From Xanthobacteraceae bacterium (GTDB lineage Bacteria; Pseudomonadota; Alphaproteobacteria; Rhizobiales; Xanthobacteraceae), in NCBI GenBank assembly GCA_019746135.1, contig JAIESI010000186.1, forward strand, positions 1 through 59,726: a stretch of 59,726 nucleotides of DNA, in the 5' to 3' direction. A program made the position numbers and the translations under genes. The stretch's first letter is position 1. Each line of letters begins with the position of its first letter. Shown piece after piece: positions 18,703 through 27,799 of the stretch. Below the pieces are notes generated by a model. The model saw nothing but the letters and a program-made list of their open reading frames with translations. It made no database searches and was not told the origin of the DNA.

Positions 18703-19539
18703 TCAATTCAACCAGCAACGCGGCAGCACCCCGCCGAACGCGCCGATCACCACGCCGAGATCGCGGCGCAGGCTCGCGCCATCCTTGGCGCAGAGCCGCG
18801 CCGCCGCAAGCCCGTTCCAGGCCGACGCGCCGACCTCGCCACAGAAAGTTTGCGCGCGCACGCGGGCGACCGCAGCTTCGTCGCCCGGGACGGCCAGCAC
18901 GGTCGCGATGGCAGCGCCGCCGGCCGCAACCGCGGGCTCGGCGAGACGCCGCGCGATGGCGCCATCGAGCCGCACGGTTTCGGCGAAGATGAGCCGCCCG
19001 CCGCGGCGCACCCGCCAGCGGTCGGTGAAAACGCCCTCCTCCACCCGTTCGCCCATCGCCGCGCGGCCGAACACCACCGCCTCCGCCATCAGCAGCGACG
19101 CGGTCGCGTCGAGATCGACGTCGATCCGGCGGGCGAGCCTCGAGCGGTCGAACAGGATCGTCTCCTGCGGCAACCAGCAGAGCTTCGATTTTGCTGCGGC
19201 GGACAGCGTCACGGCGATTTCCGCATTTGGCCCGAGCGCGCGATAGACCTTTTCGGCCGCCGCCGTGGTTGCGGTCAGCGCCGTCCCCTCGCCGGCCGCC
19301 AGCTCGAGGTCGTGCCGGTCGCCGCCGGCAATGCCGCCCGCGGTGTTGACGAACACGGCCTCCAGCGCGCCGTCATAGGCGTTGGGAAACCGCACGCGCA
19401 GCGGGCCATGCTCATAGACCTGATGCCGCCGGGTGACCCCGCCATGCGCCTGGACCGACAGCGCGATCCGGCCCGCGGCGCGGTTGGCCGCGAACACATC
19501 GCTCAAATCGGTTCGCCGCACCGCCGCCGCGCTCTCCAC
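18703..19539 (-). CDS. ureD: Urease accessory protein UreD
   Basis: UreD (UreH) binds apo-urease and docks UreF and UreG for nickel insertion. Family features are GRIALSVQAHGGVTRRHQVYEHGPLRVRFPN, VFVNTAGGIAGGDRHDLELAAGEGTALTATTAAAEKVYRA, and KLCWLPQETILFDRSRLARRIDV. The frame is open to an ATG at 19602 inside urtE, but a GTG at 19539 has GAGGA upstream and avoids the overlap; I use it. It links the urt genes to the urease structural genes. Confidence 0.93.
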   Translation of the reverse strand: MESAAAVRRTDLSDVFAANRAAGRIALSVQAHGGVTRRHQVYEHGPLRVRFPNAYDGALEAVFVNTAGGIAGGDRHDLELAAGEGTALTATTAAAEKVYRALGPNAEIAVTLSAAAKSKLCWLPQETILFDRSRLARRIDVDLDATASLLMAEAVVFGRAAMGERVEEGVFTDRWRVRRGGRLIFAETVRLDGAIARRLAEPAVAAGGAAIATVLAVPGDEAAVARVRAQTFCGEVGASAWNGLAAARLCAKDGASLRRDLGVVIGAFGGVLPRCWLN

Positions 19540-19550
19540 CGCGTTCGTCC

Positions 19551-20246
19551 TCAGATCGCCAGCGCCTGCTTCAGCGCCGCCTCGTCCATCGCCGCGCGCC
19601 ATGTGCTGTAAACCACGGCACCGCGGTCCATCACCTCGAACCGGTCGCCAAGCTCGCTCGCAAAGTCCAGGTACTGCTCCACCAGCACGATGGCGATGTT
19701 GCCGAGCGAGCGCAGATACGTGATCGCCCGGCCGATGTCCTTGATGATCGACGGCTGGATACCCTCAGTCGGCTCGTCGAGCAACAGGAGCCGCGGCCGC
19801 ATCACCAGCGCGCGGCCGATCGCAAGCTGCTGCTGCTGGCCGCCGGACAGGTCGCCGCCGCGCCGGTGCAGCATGTCCTTGAGCACCGGAAACAGGCTGA
19901 ACACGTCGTCCGGGATGTCGCGGTCGGAGCGCTTGAGCGGCGCAAATCCGGTCTTGAGGTTTTCCTCCACCGTCAGCAGCGGGAAAATCTCGCGGCCCTG
20001 CGGCACATAGGCGATGCCGCGCCGCGCCCGCTCGTAGGGCTTGAGCCGGGTGATATCTTCCTCTTCCCAGAGGATGGTGCCGCCGCTGACCGGCTGCTGG
20101 CCGGCGAGCGCATCAAGCAGGCTGGTCTTGCCGACGCCGTTGCGGCCCAGCACGCACGTCACCTCGCCGACCTGCGCATGCAGCGTCACGTTGCGCAGCG
20201 CCTGCGCCGCGCCGTAGTGCAGATCGATGCCCTTGACTTCAAGCAT
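19551..20246 (-). CDS. urtE: Urea ABC transporter ATP-binding subunit UrtE
   Basis: A 231-residue ATPase of the branched-chain amino acid (LivF) type. Walker A is LGRNGVGKTSLLDAL, the signature is LSGGQQQQLAIGRALV, Walker B is RLLLLDEPTEGI. The pair UrtD/UrtE energises urea import through UrtB/UrtC. I use the ATG at 20246; a GTG nine bases upstream is possible. A repeat separates it from urtD. Confidence 0.95.
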   Translation of the reverse strand: MLEVKGIDLHYGAAQALRNVTLHAQVGEVTCVLGRNGVGKTSLLDALAGQQPVSGGTILWEEEDITRLKPYERARRGIAYVPQGREIFPLLTVEENLKTGFAPLKRSDRDIPDDVFSLFPVLKDMLHRRGGDLSGGQQQQLAIGRALVMRPRLLLLDEPTEGIQPSIIKDIGRAITYLRSLGNIAIVLVEQYLDFASELGDRFEVMDRGAVVYSTWRAAMDEAALKQALAI

Positions 20247-20260
20247 GTTTCTCACCCCCG

Positions 20261-20334
20261 GTCATTCCGGGGCACGCGCCATAGCGCGTCGAAGGCGCGC
20301 GTGAACGCGCTTTCGGCTCGCGCCCCGGAATGAC
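20261..20334. repeat. Palindromic repeat between urtD and urtE
   Basis: Perfect 13-base arms (GTCATTCCGGGGC at 20261-20273, complement at 20322-20334) enclose a core at 20276-20317 that is also found, reversed, at 46865-46908 and 56576-56620 and in degraded form at 54478-54506. The element lies inside a transcribed operon. Confidence 0.85.
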
Positions 20335-20356
20335 CCGTGGAAAGGCCCGCGCATCA

Positions 20357-21106
20357 TCATCTTCCCAGATACACTTCGATGACGCGCTCGTTCGACGACA
20401 CCTGGTCGATGGTGCCTTCGGCGATCGCGCTGCCTTCGTGCAGGCAGGTGACCTTGACGCCGAGCTCGCGCACGAAGGTCATGTCGTGCTCGACCACGAT
20501 CACGGTCTTGTCGCGGTTGATCTCCTTGAGCAGCTCCGCGGTCTGGCGCGTCTCGTGATCGGTCATGCCGGCCACCGGCTCGTCGACCAGGAGGAGCTTC
20601 GGCTCCTGCGCCAGCAGCATGCCGATCTCGAGCCACTGCTTCTGGCCGTGCGCAAGGCTGCCTGCCGCGCGGCTGCGTTCGCTCTTGAGGCGAATGGTGT
20701 CGAGGATGCGGTTGATGCGCGTGAGCTCGTCGGCGGTCTCGCGCCAGCGCATGGCCGCGCGCGGCCGGCGATCGTTCTTCAGCGCCAGCAGCAGGTTGTC
20801 CTCGACGGTGTGCATCTCGAACACCGTCGGTTTCTGGAACTTGCGGCCGATGCCGAGCATGGCGATCCTGGTCTCGTCGAGCGTCGAGAGGTCGTGCACG
20901 CCCTCGAAATAGACGTCGCCGTCGTCGGGCCGGGTCTTGCCGGTGACCACGTCCATCATGGTGGTCTTGCCGGCGCCGTTCGGACCGATGATGGCGCGCA
21001 TCTCGCCGGGCTCGACCGCGAGCGACAGGTTGTTCAGCGCCCGGAAACCGTCGAACGAGACGTTGACGCCGCTGAGATAGAGCAAGGCGGTGGTCGTGGC
21101 GTCCAT
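20357..21106 (-). CDS. urtD: Urea ABC transporter ATP-binding subunit UrtD
   Basis: A 249-residue LivG-type ATPase. Walker A is IGPNGAGKTTMMDVV. The signature region reads AGSLAHGQKQWLEIGMLLAQEP, with SLAHGQ in place of LSGGQ as is usual in UrtD. Walker B is LLLVDEPVAGMTDHE. The end SSNERVIEVYLGR is also typical. It starts three bases after the urtC stop codon. Confidence 0.96.
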   Translation of the reverse strand: MDATTTALLYLSGVNVSFDGFRALNNLSLAVEPGEMRAIIGPNGAGKTTMMDVVTGKTRPDDGDVYFEGVHDLSTLDETRIAMLGIGRKFQKPTVFEMHTVEDNLLLALKNDRRPRAAMRWRETADELTRINRILDTIRLKSERSRAAGSLAHGQKQWLEIGMLLAQEPKLLLVDEPVAGMTDHETRQTAELLKEINRDKTVIVVEHDMTFVRELGVKVTCLHEGSAIAEGTIDQVSSNERVIEVYLGR

Positions 21107-21109
21107 AGG

Positions 21110-22258
21110 CTACTCCGCGGCCCCGGGCGCAGGCGTCGCCGCCGCCGGCACGGCCTTCGCCTCAGCTTTGGCCTTGCGGCGCGCGACAAGCCACTGCCAG
21201 GTGCCGACGATGCCGCGCGGCAGCAGCAGCGTGACGGCGATGAACAGCCCGCCCAGCATGAACAGCCAGTATGGCGCGAGCGCACCGGAGGTGAAGGTGG
21301 TCTTGGCATAGTTGACCAGCACCGCGCCGATCACCGCACCGGTGAGCGTGCCGCGGCCGCCGACCGCGACCCAGATGACGGCCTCGATCGAATTCCCGGG
21401 CGAGAACTCGCTCGGATTGATGATGCCGACCTGCGGCACATAGAGCGCGCCGGCGACGCCCGCCATGCAGGCCGACAGCGTGAACACGAACAGCTTGTAG
21501 GATTCGGCCCGATAGCCGAGGAAACGCGTGCGCGGCTCGGCGTCGCGGATCGCAACCAGCACCTTGCCGAACTTCGAGGTCACGAGCGCCCGGCAGATCA
21601 GGAAGCCTATGCCGAGCGCGATGCACGACGCCGCAAACAGCGCGGCGCGGGTCCTCTGCGCCTGCACGTTGAAGCCGAGGATGTCCTTGAAATCGGTCAG
21701 GCCGTTGTTGCCGCCAAAACCGAAATTGTTGCGGAAGAAGCCGAGCATCAGCGCAAAGGTCAGAGCCTGGGTGATGATCGACAGGTATACACCGGTGACG
21801 CGGCTCCGGAACGCGAACCAGCCGAACACGAAGGCGAGCGCGCCCGGGACGGCGACGATCATCAGCAGCGCGTAAGGAAAGTGCTGAAAGCCGTACCAGT
21901 AGACCGGGAGCTCCGGCCAGTTCAGGAACACCATGAAGTCCGGCAGGACCGGATGGGCGTAGACGCCGCGGGTGCCGATCTGCCGCATCAGGTACATGCC
22001 CATGGCGTAGCCGCCGAGCGCAAAGAACGCACCGTGGCCCAGCGAAAGGATGCCCACATAGCCCCAGATCAGGTCGATCGAGAGCGCCAGCAGCGCGTAG
22101 CAGACATATTTGCCGAACAGCGCGACGAGATAGGTCGGCACGTGAAACGGCGACGACGGCGGCAGCAGGAGATTGAGCAGCGGGACGGCGACGGTCACGG
22201 CGGCAAGCAGGACCAGGAAGATCCAGGCGCCGCGATCGAGGATGCGATGGCTGATCAT
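21110..22258 (-). CDS. urtC: Urea ABC transporter permease UrtC
   Basis: A 382-residue LivM-type inner-membrane permease. It has multiple membrane segments, the conserved IDLIWGYVGILSLGHGAFFALGGYAMGMYLM stretch, the cytoplasmic loop VAIRDAEPRTRFLGY and the VGGRGTLTGAVIGA segment. The C-terminus is Ala/Pro/Lys-rich. The ATG at 22258 lies two bases after the urtB stop codon; the longer open frame to 22768 is only overlap with urtB. Confidence 0.95.
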   Translation of the reverse strand: MISHRILDRGAWIFLVLLAAVTVAVPLLNLLLPPSSPFHVPTYLVALFGKYVCYALLALSIDLIWGYVGILSLGHGAFFALGGYAMGMYLMRQIGTRGVYAHPVLPDFMVFLNWPELPVYWYGFQHFPYALLMIVAVPGALAFVFGWFAFRSRVTGVYLSIITQALTFALMLGFFRNNFGFGGNNGLTDFKDILGFNVQAQRTRAALFAASCIALGIGFLICRALVTSKFGKVLVAIRDAEPRTRFLGYRAESYKLFVFTLSACMAGVAGALYVPQVGIINPSEFSPGNSIEAVIWVAVGGRGTLTGAVIGAVLVNYAKTTFTSGALAPYWLFMLGGLFIAVTLLLPRGIVGTWQWLVARRKAKAEAKAVPAAATPAPGAAE

Positions 22259-22260
22259 CG

Positions 22261-23955
22261 TCAGGCCTCGACCGCACGGCCCTTGAGCGCGAACAGGCCG
22301 CGCGGGCGCTTCTGGATGAACAGGATGATGATGACCAGGATCGCGATCTTGGCCAGCACCGCCCCGGCATAGGGCTCGAGAAACTTGTTGGCGATGCCGA
22401 GACTGAAGGCGCCGACCAGCGTGCCCCAGAGATTGCCGACACCGCCGAACACCACGACCATGAAGCTGTCGATGATATAGCCCTGCCCGAGGTTCGGGCT
22501 GACATTGTCGATCTGCGACAGCGCCACCCCGGCGATCCCGGCGATGCCTGAGCCGAGGCCGAAGGTCAGCGCGTCGACGCGGGCGGTGCGGATGCCCATC
22601 GATGCCGCCATCGCCCGGTTCTGCGTCACCGCACGCATCTCGAGCCCGAGCCGGGTGAAGCGAAGCAGCCCGAGCAGCGCCACGAACACCGCCATGGTGA
22701 AGACGATGATCCAGAGCCGGCCGTAGGTGATGTTGAGCTGGCCGATGGTGAACGCGCCGCTCATCCACGACGGCGCGCCGACTTCGCGGTTGGTCGGGCC
22801 GAACACGGTGCGCACCGCCTGTTGCAGGATCAGCGACAGGCCCCAGGTCGCGAGCAGCGTTTCCAGCGGCCGGCCGTAGAGGAAGCGGATGATGCCCTGC
22901 TCGATCAGGACGCCGATGAAGCCCGCGACGACAAACGCGAGCGGCACCGCGATCAACAGCGAATAGTCGAACAGGCCGGGATTGTTGGCGCGGATGTACT
23001 CCTGCACGACGAAGGTGACATAGGCGCCGATCATCACCATCTCGCCGTGCGCCATGTTGATGACGCCCATCACGCCGAAGGTGATGGCAAGCCCGATCGC
23101 TGCAAGCAGCAGCACCGAGCCGAGCGAGAGCCCGTACCAGGCGTTCTGCACCGTGGCCCAGACCGCAAGCTGGCTCTGCATGGCGGCGATGGCATCGCGG
23201 GCCGCGCGTTGCACCGCGTTGGGCGTATGCGCCGGCAGGCCGGACAGGAGATTGAGCGCCTCCTGGTCGCCGCGGGCACGGACGACGCCCACCGCCGCAA
23301 GCTTGTCGGCCTCGGAGGCGTCTTCTGAATTCAGGATGACGGCGGCGCGCGCCTCGGTCAGCGCAAGCTTCACGCGCGCATCGGTTTCCTTTTCGAGTGC
23401 CGCGTCGAGCGCCGGCAGCGCGCTTTCCTCGCGCGACTTGAACACCGCCTGCGCCGCCTGGAAACGCCGCTCCGGATCGGGCGCCATCAGCGTGAGACTG
23501 CCGAGCGCGGCGTCGATGCCGCGCCGGACGCGGTTGTTGATATCGACCGCGGCGAGGTCATCCGGCTCGCCTGTGACCGCCTCGCCGGTTTCGGCCGAGA
23601 ACAGCCTGCCGCCGGCATCCTTGTAATAGACGGTCTTCTTCTCGGCGCTGAAGTACAGCCGCTCGTCGCGCAGGGCTTCGATGATGATCGCGGCGCGCGG
23701 ATTTCCGCTTGCGGCGACCTCGGCGACCGCGGTGTCGGTCGCGTCGAAGTCGTTTTCCAGAAACTTGTCGAGGATGCCGGGAAAGCCTTCGCGCACGGTC
23801 TTGTCGGCTTCCGGCGCTGCCGGTGTATCCGCCGGCTCGGTTGGCGCGGGGACGGACTCGCCGGCCGGCTGTGCCGGTGCATGCGTGCCCGGGGCGGCCA
23901 GCACGACAGCGAAGGCAAAAAGCAGAGCGACGAGGCGGGCTGCCACGACACGCAT
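22261..23955 (-). CDS. urtB: Urea ABC transporter permease UrtB
   Basis: A 564-residue permease. The first roughly 270 residues are an exported domain: a signal-like helix (VVAARLVALLFAFAVVLAA), then a soluble helical repeat region (PRAAIIIEALRDERLYF onward) as found in UrtB but not LivH. The membrane part begins LSLGSVLLLAAIGLAITFGVMGVINMAHGEMVMIGAY and has the QRLV-like GTLVGAFSLG end. ATG at 23955 is preceded by GGAGA. Confidence 0.95.
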   Translation of the reverse strand: MRVVAARLVALLFAFAVVLAAPGTHAPAQPAGESVPAPTEPADTPAAPEADKTVREGFPGILDKFLENDFDATDTAVAEVAASGNPRAAIIIEALRDERLYFSAEKKTVYYKDAGGRLFSAETGEAVTGEPDDLAAVDINNRVRRGIDAALGSLTLMAPDPERRFQAAQAVFKSREESALPALDAALEKETDARVKLALTEARAAVILNSEDASEADKLAAVGVVRARGDQEALNLLSGLPAHTPNAVQRAARDAIAAMQSQLAVWATVQNAWYGLSLGSVLLLAAIGLAITFGVMGVINMAHGEMVMIGAYVTFVVQEYIRANNPGLFDYSLLIAVPLAFVVAGFIGVLIEQGIIRFLYGRPLETLLATWGLSLILQQAVRTVFGPTNREVGAPSWMSGAFTIGQLNITYGRLWIIVFTMAVFVALLGLLRFTRLGLEMRAVTQNRAMAASMGIRTARVDALTFGLGSGIAGIAGVALSQIDNVSPNLGQGYIIDSFMVVVFGGVGNLWGTLVGAFSLGIANKFLEPYAGAVLAKIAILVIIILFIQKRPRGLFALKGRAVEA

Positions 23956-24046
23956 CGCGATGAAGTCTCCCGGCGGCTTGCCGGGAGGCGGCGGCGCAGC
24001 CCGCCGCCTCCCCTGTCGTTTCCGTGACGTTAGACCCGGACCGGCG

Positions 24047-25366
24047 TCATGCGCCGCACTTGTTGGTCTTGACGTTGAAGTTTCCACACTTCTTGCCGAC
24101 CCAATCGCCGACCAGGTCCTTGGAGCCTTCCAGCTCCTTCGACCAGGCGTCGCCCGGGACGAGACCCGGCGTCTTCCACACGGTCTTGAACTGACCGTCG
24201 GCGCGCACCTCGCCGATGAACACCGGCTTGGTGATGTGGTGATTCGGCAGCATCTTCGAGGTGCCGCCGGTCAGGTTCGCCGCCTCGATGCCCGGAAGCG
24301 CATCGATCACCTTGTCGCTGTCGGTGGACTTCACCTTCTCGACCGCCTTGACCCACATCTGGAAGCCGATCACGTGCGCCTCCATCGGGTCATTGGTGAC
24401 GCGCTTCGTGTTCTTGGTGAAGGCCTGCCACTTCTTGATGAACTCGTCGTTGTCCTTGTTCTTGATCGACTGGAAGTAGTTCCAGGCGGCGAGATGGCCG
24501 ACCAGCGGCTTGGTGTCGATGCCGGCGAGTTCTTCCTCACCGACCGAGAACGCGACCACCGGGATGTCCTTCGCCTTGATGCCCTGGTTGCCGAGCTCCT
24601 TGTAGAACGGCACGTTGGCGTCGCCGTTGATGGTCGAGACCACCGCCGTCTTCTTGCCCGCCGAGCCGAACTTCTTGATGTCGGAGACGATGGTCTGCCA
24701 GTCGGAATGGCCGAACGGCGTGTAGTTGATCATGATGTCTTCCTGCGCGACGCCCTTCGACTTGAGGTACGCCTCGAGGATCTTGTTGGTGGTGCGCGGA
24801 TAGACGTAGTCGGTGCCGGCGAGCACCCAGCGCTTCACCTTTTCTTCCTTCATCAGGTAGTCGACGGCGGGAATGGCCTGCTGGTTCGGAGCCGCGCCGG
24901 TGTAGAACACGTTGCGCTCGCTCTCCTCGCCTTCGTACTGCACCGGATAGAACAGGATCGAGTTCAGTTCCTTGAACACCGGCAGCACCGACTTGCGCGA
25001 CACCGAGGTCCAGCAGCCGAACACCACCGACACCTTGTTCTTGGTGATCAGCTCGCGGGCCTTCTCGGCGAACAGCGGCCAGTTCGAGGCCGGATCGACC
25101 ACGACCGCCTCGAGCTTCTTGCCGAGCACGCCGCCCTTCTTGTTCTGTTCGTCGATCAGGAAGAGCATCGTGTCCTTTAGCGTGGTCTCGCTGATCGCCA
25201 TCGTGCCGGACAGCGAATGCAGGATGCCGACCTTGATGGTGTCCTGTGCCGTGTTTTGGGCCTTGGCGGACGGCATGGCCGCCAGCAGCCCGAGGGTGAG
25301 CGCGGTGGCCAAAAGCCAGCGGCGGGCAACCGGTCGTTCGACGACCGTACGGATAGAATGGATCAT
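24047..25366 (-). CDS. urtA: Urea ABC transporter substrate-binding protein UrtA
   Basis: A 439-residue periplasmic urea-binding protein. The signal peptide (RRWLLATALTLGLLAAMPSAKA) is followed by DTIKVGILHSLSGTMAISETTLKDTMLFLIDEQNKKGGVLGKK. VFGCWTSVSRKSVLPVFKELNSILFYPVQYEGEE is the UrtA-specific stretch. First gene of the urt-ure operon, and preceded by a sigma-54 promoter and an upstream palindrome, which fits nitrogen-limited expression. Confidence 0.96.
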   Translation of the reverse strand: MIHSIRTVVERPVARRWLLATALTLGLLAAMPSAKAQNTAQDTIKVGILHSLSGTMAISETTLKDTMLFLIDEQNKKGGVLGKKLEAVVVDPASNWPLFAEKARELITKNKVSVVFGCWTSVSRKSVLPVFKELNSILFYPVQYEGEESERNVFYTGAAPNQQAIPAVDYLMKEEKVKRWVLAGTDYVYPRTTNKILEAYLKSKGVAQEDIMINYTPFGHSDWQTIVSDIKKFGSAGKKTAVVSTINGDANVPFYKELGNQGIKAKDIPVVAFSVGEEELAGIDTKPLVGHLAAWNYFQSIKNKDNDEFIKKWQAFTKNTKRVTNDPMEAHVIGFQMWVKAVEKVKSTDSDKVIDALPGIEAANLTGGTSKMLPNHHITKPVFIGEVRADGQFKTVWKTPGLVPGDAWSKELEGSKDLVGDWVGKKCGNFNVKTNKCGA

Positions 25367-25433
25367 CGGGTGTCCCTCTGCGTTGACGCGCGCGCCTAAA
25401 AGCCCCCCACGGGGCTCGCGCGCCTTGGCCGTC

Positions 25434-25449
25434 GCAAACGACGTGCCAA
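25434..25449 (-). promoter_or_regulatory. Sigma-54 promoter of the urtA operon
   Basis: On the minus strand TTGGCACGTCGTTTGC matches the RpoN consensus TGGCACG-N4-TTGC exactly, with GG and GC ten bases apart. The expected start of transcription is near 25422, about 56 bases upstream of the urtA ATG. Sigma-54 promoters need an enhancer-binding activator; NtrC is the natural one for urea uptake. Confidence 0.85.
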
Positions 25450-25516
25450 CGCGTGACAGGCCGAAACTTTTGCTTTTTGGCTCTTTTTCCCAATCTTTGG
25501 CCAGAGAGCGTATAAT

Positions 25517-25537
25517 TTAGGCAAATAATTCGCCTAA
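25517..25537. promoter_or_regulatory. Candidate enhancer site upstream of urtA
   Basis: A 21-base palindrome with arms TTAGGCGAAT and ATTTGCCTAA that match at 9 of 10 pairs. It is centred about 105 bases upstream of the predicted start site, the usual distance for an enhancer-binding protein. It does not match the classic NtrC site well, so the activator is uncertain. Confidence 0.5.
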
Positions 25538-25668
25538 TGTATGGGCAATTGCCGCGGGAGCCGCTGCGCCCAGTCCGCACGGCGCGGCATGAAGCTTTGG
25601 TCAGGTGATCTGTGAGGCGCGATTGTGCGCCCTTATATGGCGTCAGCCCGCCAGCACCGGAGAGAGGC

Positions 25669-25875
25669 ATGAACGAAGACGTCCTGAACACCAGCATCCG
25701 CAGGTTTCTGAAAACCGTCGGGGTGACCTCCCAACGCGAGATCGAGAAGGCGGTCCGTGCCGCAATCGGCGGCGGCCGGATCAAGGGCAACGAGGCGCTG
25801 CCCGCCAAGATCACGCTCACGGTCGGCGGCATCGAGCTCACGCACAGCGTCGACGGCAGCATCGAACTGGAATGA
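25669..25875 (+). CDS. DUF6494 family protein
   Basis: A 68-residue small cytosolic protein, MNEDVLNTSIRRFLKTVGV then TSQREIEKAV, matching the DUF6494 family, which has no known function. The start follows AGAGAGGC. Its stop codon overlaps the ATG of the following peptidase gene by four bases (ATGA), so the two are translationally coupled. Confidence 0.85.
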   Translation: MNEDVLNTSIRRFLKTVGVTSQREIEKAVRAAIGGGRIKGNEALPAKITLTVGGIELTHSVDGSIELE

Positions 25876-27419
25876 CGGTCCCGCGCATGAACGTGCTTCG
25901 CCGCCCGCTGCTGACGCTCGGTGCCCTGCTGGCGCTTGCGGCCGCTCTGCTTCCACCACTCGCGCTGGCTCAGCCTGCGGCACGCGCCGACCGGCCGGCG
26001 CAGCAACGCGCCGACGAGGGACAGAGCAATGGGCCCGGTGTCCTGCGGCTGCTGCCCGCCGACGCCGTCAGCGACAAGGAGGTCACGGTCGGCGATCGCA
26101 AGATCGCCTACACCGCGACGGCCGGCACCCTGCCGCTGTTCGATCAGAACGGCGAGCGCACGGCGTCGGTGTACTACACGGCCTATGTCGCCAAGGGCGC
26201 CGACGCCGGACGGCGCCCGATCACCTTCGCCTTCAACGGCGGCCCCGGCGCTGCTTCGGTCTATCTCAACCTCGGCATCGCCGGCCCGCGCATCGTCGAC
26301 TTCGGCCGCGAGCGGCCCGACGGCGCGTCGGCCAGGCTGATCGACAACCCGGACACGTGGCTCGCCTTCACCGATCTGGTGATGATCGATCCGATCGGCA
26401 CCGGCTGGAGCCGCACCGCCAAGGCGGACGGCGCGAACGCGTTCTGGGGCGTGCGCAGCGACGCCAACGTGCTCGCCAAGGTGATCGCGCTCTACACCGC
26501 GAGGAACGGCCGCGGCGCATCGCCAAAATACCTTTTGGGCGAAAGCTACGGCGGCTTTCGCGCCGCCAAGGTCGCGGGCGCACTGAAAAACGACCAAGGC
26601 ATCATGGTCAGCGGCATCGTCATGGTTTCGCCGCTGCTCGAAACCGCGCTGCAATGGAGCGGCTCGCAATTCGCGCTCGGGGCAGCGCTGCATTTTCCCT
26701 CGATCGTCGCGGCCGAGCTCGACCGCACCGGAAAATTCACGCCCGAGGCGCTGGCCGAGGCCGAGCGCTTCGCCCTGAACGAGTATCTGACCGGACTCGC
26801 CGGACCGCGGCTCACCGGCGACCGCGCCAAGGCGCTTTATGGGCGTATCGCGCAACTGACCGGGCTGCCGCTGGACGTCGTGACCAAGGCCCGCGGCTGG
26901 ATCCGCAGCGCCTATCTCAACCACCTGCGGGAAAAGGGCCTGACGGTGAGCTTCTACGACGGCGCCTTCGCCAGCCCCGATCCTTATCCGGAGAGCGATC
27001 GCCGGCGCGGCGGCGATCCGGTGCTCGACGGCTTCAGCCGCGTCCTGTCGGGCGCCTACGTCGCCTATGCCCGCGACGAGCTCGGCTTCAGGACCGACAT
27101 GACCTACAGCCTGCTCGCCTCCGAAGTGTCGTCGAAGTGGGAGTGGGGCGACGGCCGCAACGCGCCGGGTGTCAGCGATGACTTGCGCGAGCTTCTGGCG
27201 CAGACGCCCTCATTCCGTCTCCTGGTCGCGCACGGCCGCACCGATCTCGTGACGCCGTACGGGGTGAGCCGCTACGTGCTCGATCAGATTCCGGAGATCG
27301 GCGAGCCCGACCGCGTGCAGCTCAAGCTCTATCGCGGCGGCCACATGTTCTATTTCAACGCCGACTCGCGCCGGGCCTTTAGCGAGGCAGCGAAGAACTT
27401 CTATCAGGCCGCCCCCTGA
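25872..27419 (+). CDS. S10-type serine carboxypeptidase, exported
   Basis: A 515-residue alpha/beta-hydrolase of the S10 carboxypeptidase group. A signal peptide (RRPLLTLGALLALAAALLPPLALAQ) suggests the periplasm. The oxyanion segment FNGGPGAASVYLNLG, nucleophile GESYGGFRAAK, aspartate in LVAHGRTDLVTPYG and histidine in YRGGHMFYF form a complete triad. The start at 25872 overlaps the DUF6494 stop; another ATG is at 25887. The 3' end overlaps the convergent receiver gene by 16 bases. Bacterial S10 proteins may be peptidases or acyl hydrolases. Confidence 0.9.
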   Translation: MTVPRMNVLRRPLLTLGALLALAAALLPPLALAQPAARADRPAQQRADEGQSNGPGVLRLLPADAVSDKEVTVGDRKIAYTATAGTLPLFDQNGERTASVYYTAYVAKGADAGRRPITFAFNGGPGAASVYLNLGIAGPRIVDFGRERPDGASARLIDNPDTWLAFTDLVMIDPIGTGWSRTAKADGANAFWGVRSDANVLAKVIALYTARNGRGASPKYLLGESYGGFRAAKVAGALKNDQGIMVSGIVMVSPLLETALQWSGSQFALGAALHFPSIVAAELDRTGKFTPEALAEAERFALNEYLTGLAGPRLTGDRAKALYGRIAQLTGLPLDVVTKARGWIRSAYLNHLREKGLTVSFYDGAFASPDPYPESDRRRGGDPVLDGFSRVLSGAYVAYARDELGFRTDMTYSLLASEVSSKWEWGDGRNAPGVSDDLRELLAQTPSFRLLVAHGRTDLVTPYGVSRYVLDQIPEIGEPDRVQLKLYRGGHMFYFNADSRRAFSEAAKNFYQAAP

Positions 27420-27799
27420 GCCCCGCCCGGCCTCGCCAGGCCGTCGAGCTGCTGCGCCAGATCGGCCTTGGTGAAGGGTTTGCGTAGAAGCGGCAGCTTT
27501 CGATAGCTTTCCGGCAAGCCGCTCTCGCCCAGCCCGGTGACGAAGATAAACAGCACGCCCTTCGCCATCAACGCGTCCGCGACAGGCAGTGAAACCTCGC
27601 CGTGCAGCCGGACGTCGACGATGGCAAAATCGAAGGTTTCGCGCGCAATCGCCGCCAGGGCCTCGGCGACGCGCGGCACGACCGCCACAACCTCGTGGCC
27701 GAGGTCGGTGATCATGCCGTCCAGCAGATCCCCGATGAGCAGTTCGTCCTCGACCACAAGGACGCGCAGCCTGGTCGCGCCGGAAGAATTCCCGCTCAT
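27404..27799 (-). CDS. Single-domain response regulator (FAT GUY-like receiver)
   Basis: A 131-residue stand-alone receiver. Phospho-acceptor Asp62 (FAIVDVRLHGE), acidic pair Glu17-Asp18 (VVEDE), Thr88 and Lys107 (LRKPF) are all present. The segment LFIFVTGLGE resembles the F-x-F-A-T-G-hydrophobic-G motif of FAT GUY receivers, which act in alphaproteobacterial general stress signalling. A GGAAC-N16-CGTT promoter upstream supports that link. There is no output domain or partner kinase nearby, so it must work through phosphotransfer or protein contact. Confidence 0.88.
   Translation of the reverse strand: MSGNSSGATRLRVLVVEDELLIGDLLDGMITDLGHEVVAVVPRVAEALAAIARETFDFAIVDVRLHGEVSLPVADALMAKGVLFIFVTGLGESGLPESYRKLPLLRKPFTKADLAQQLDGLARPGGAQGAA

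Larger units (their letters stand above)
25367..25668. other. urtA upstream control region
   Basis: A 302-base gene-free stretch between divergent genes. It holds the sigma-54 promoter (25434-25449), a T-rich run on the plus strand around 25468-25490 that may bend, a 21-base near-palindrome (25517-25537) and a second, perfect 10-base palindrome GGCAATTGCC (25544-25553). Confidence 0.7.
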
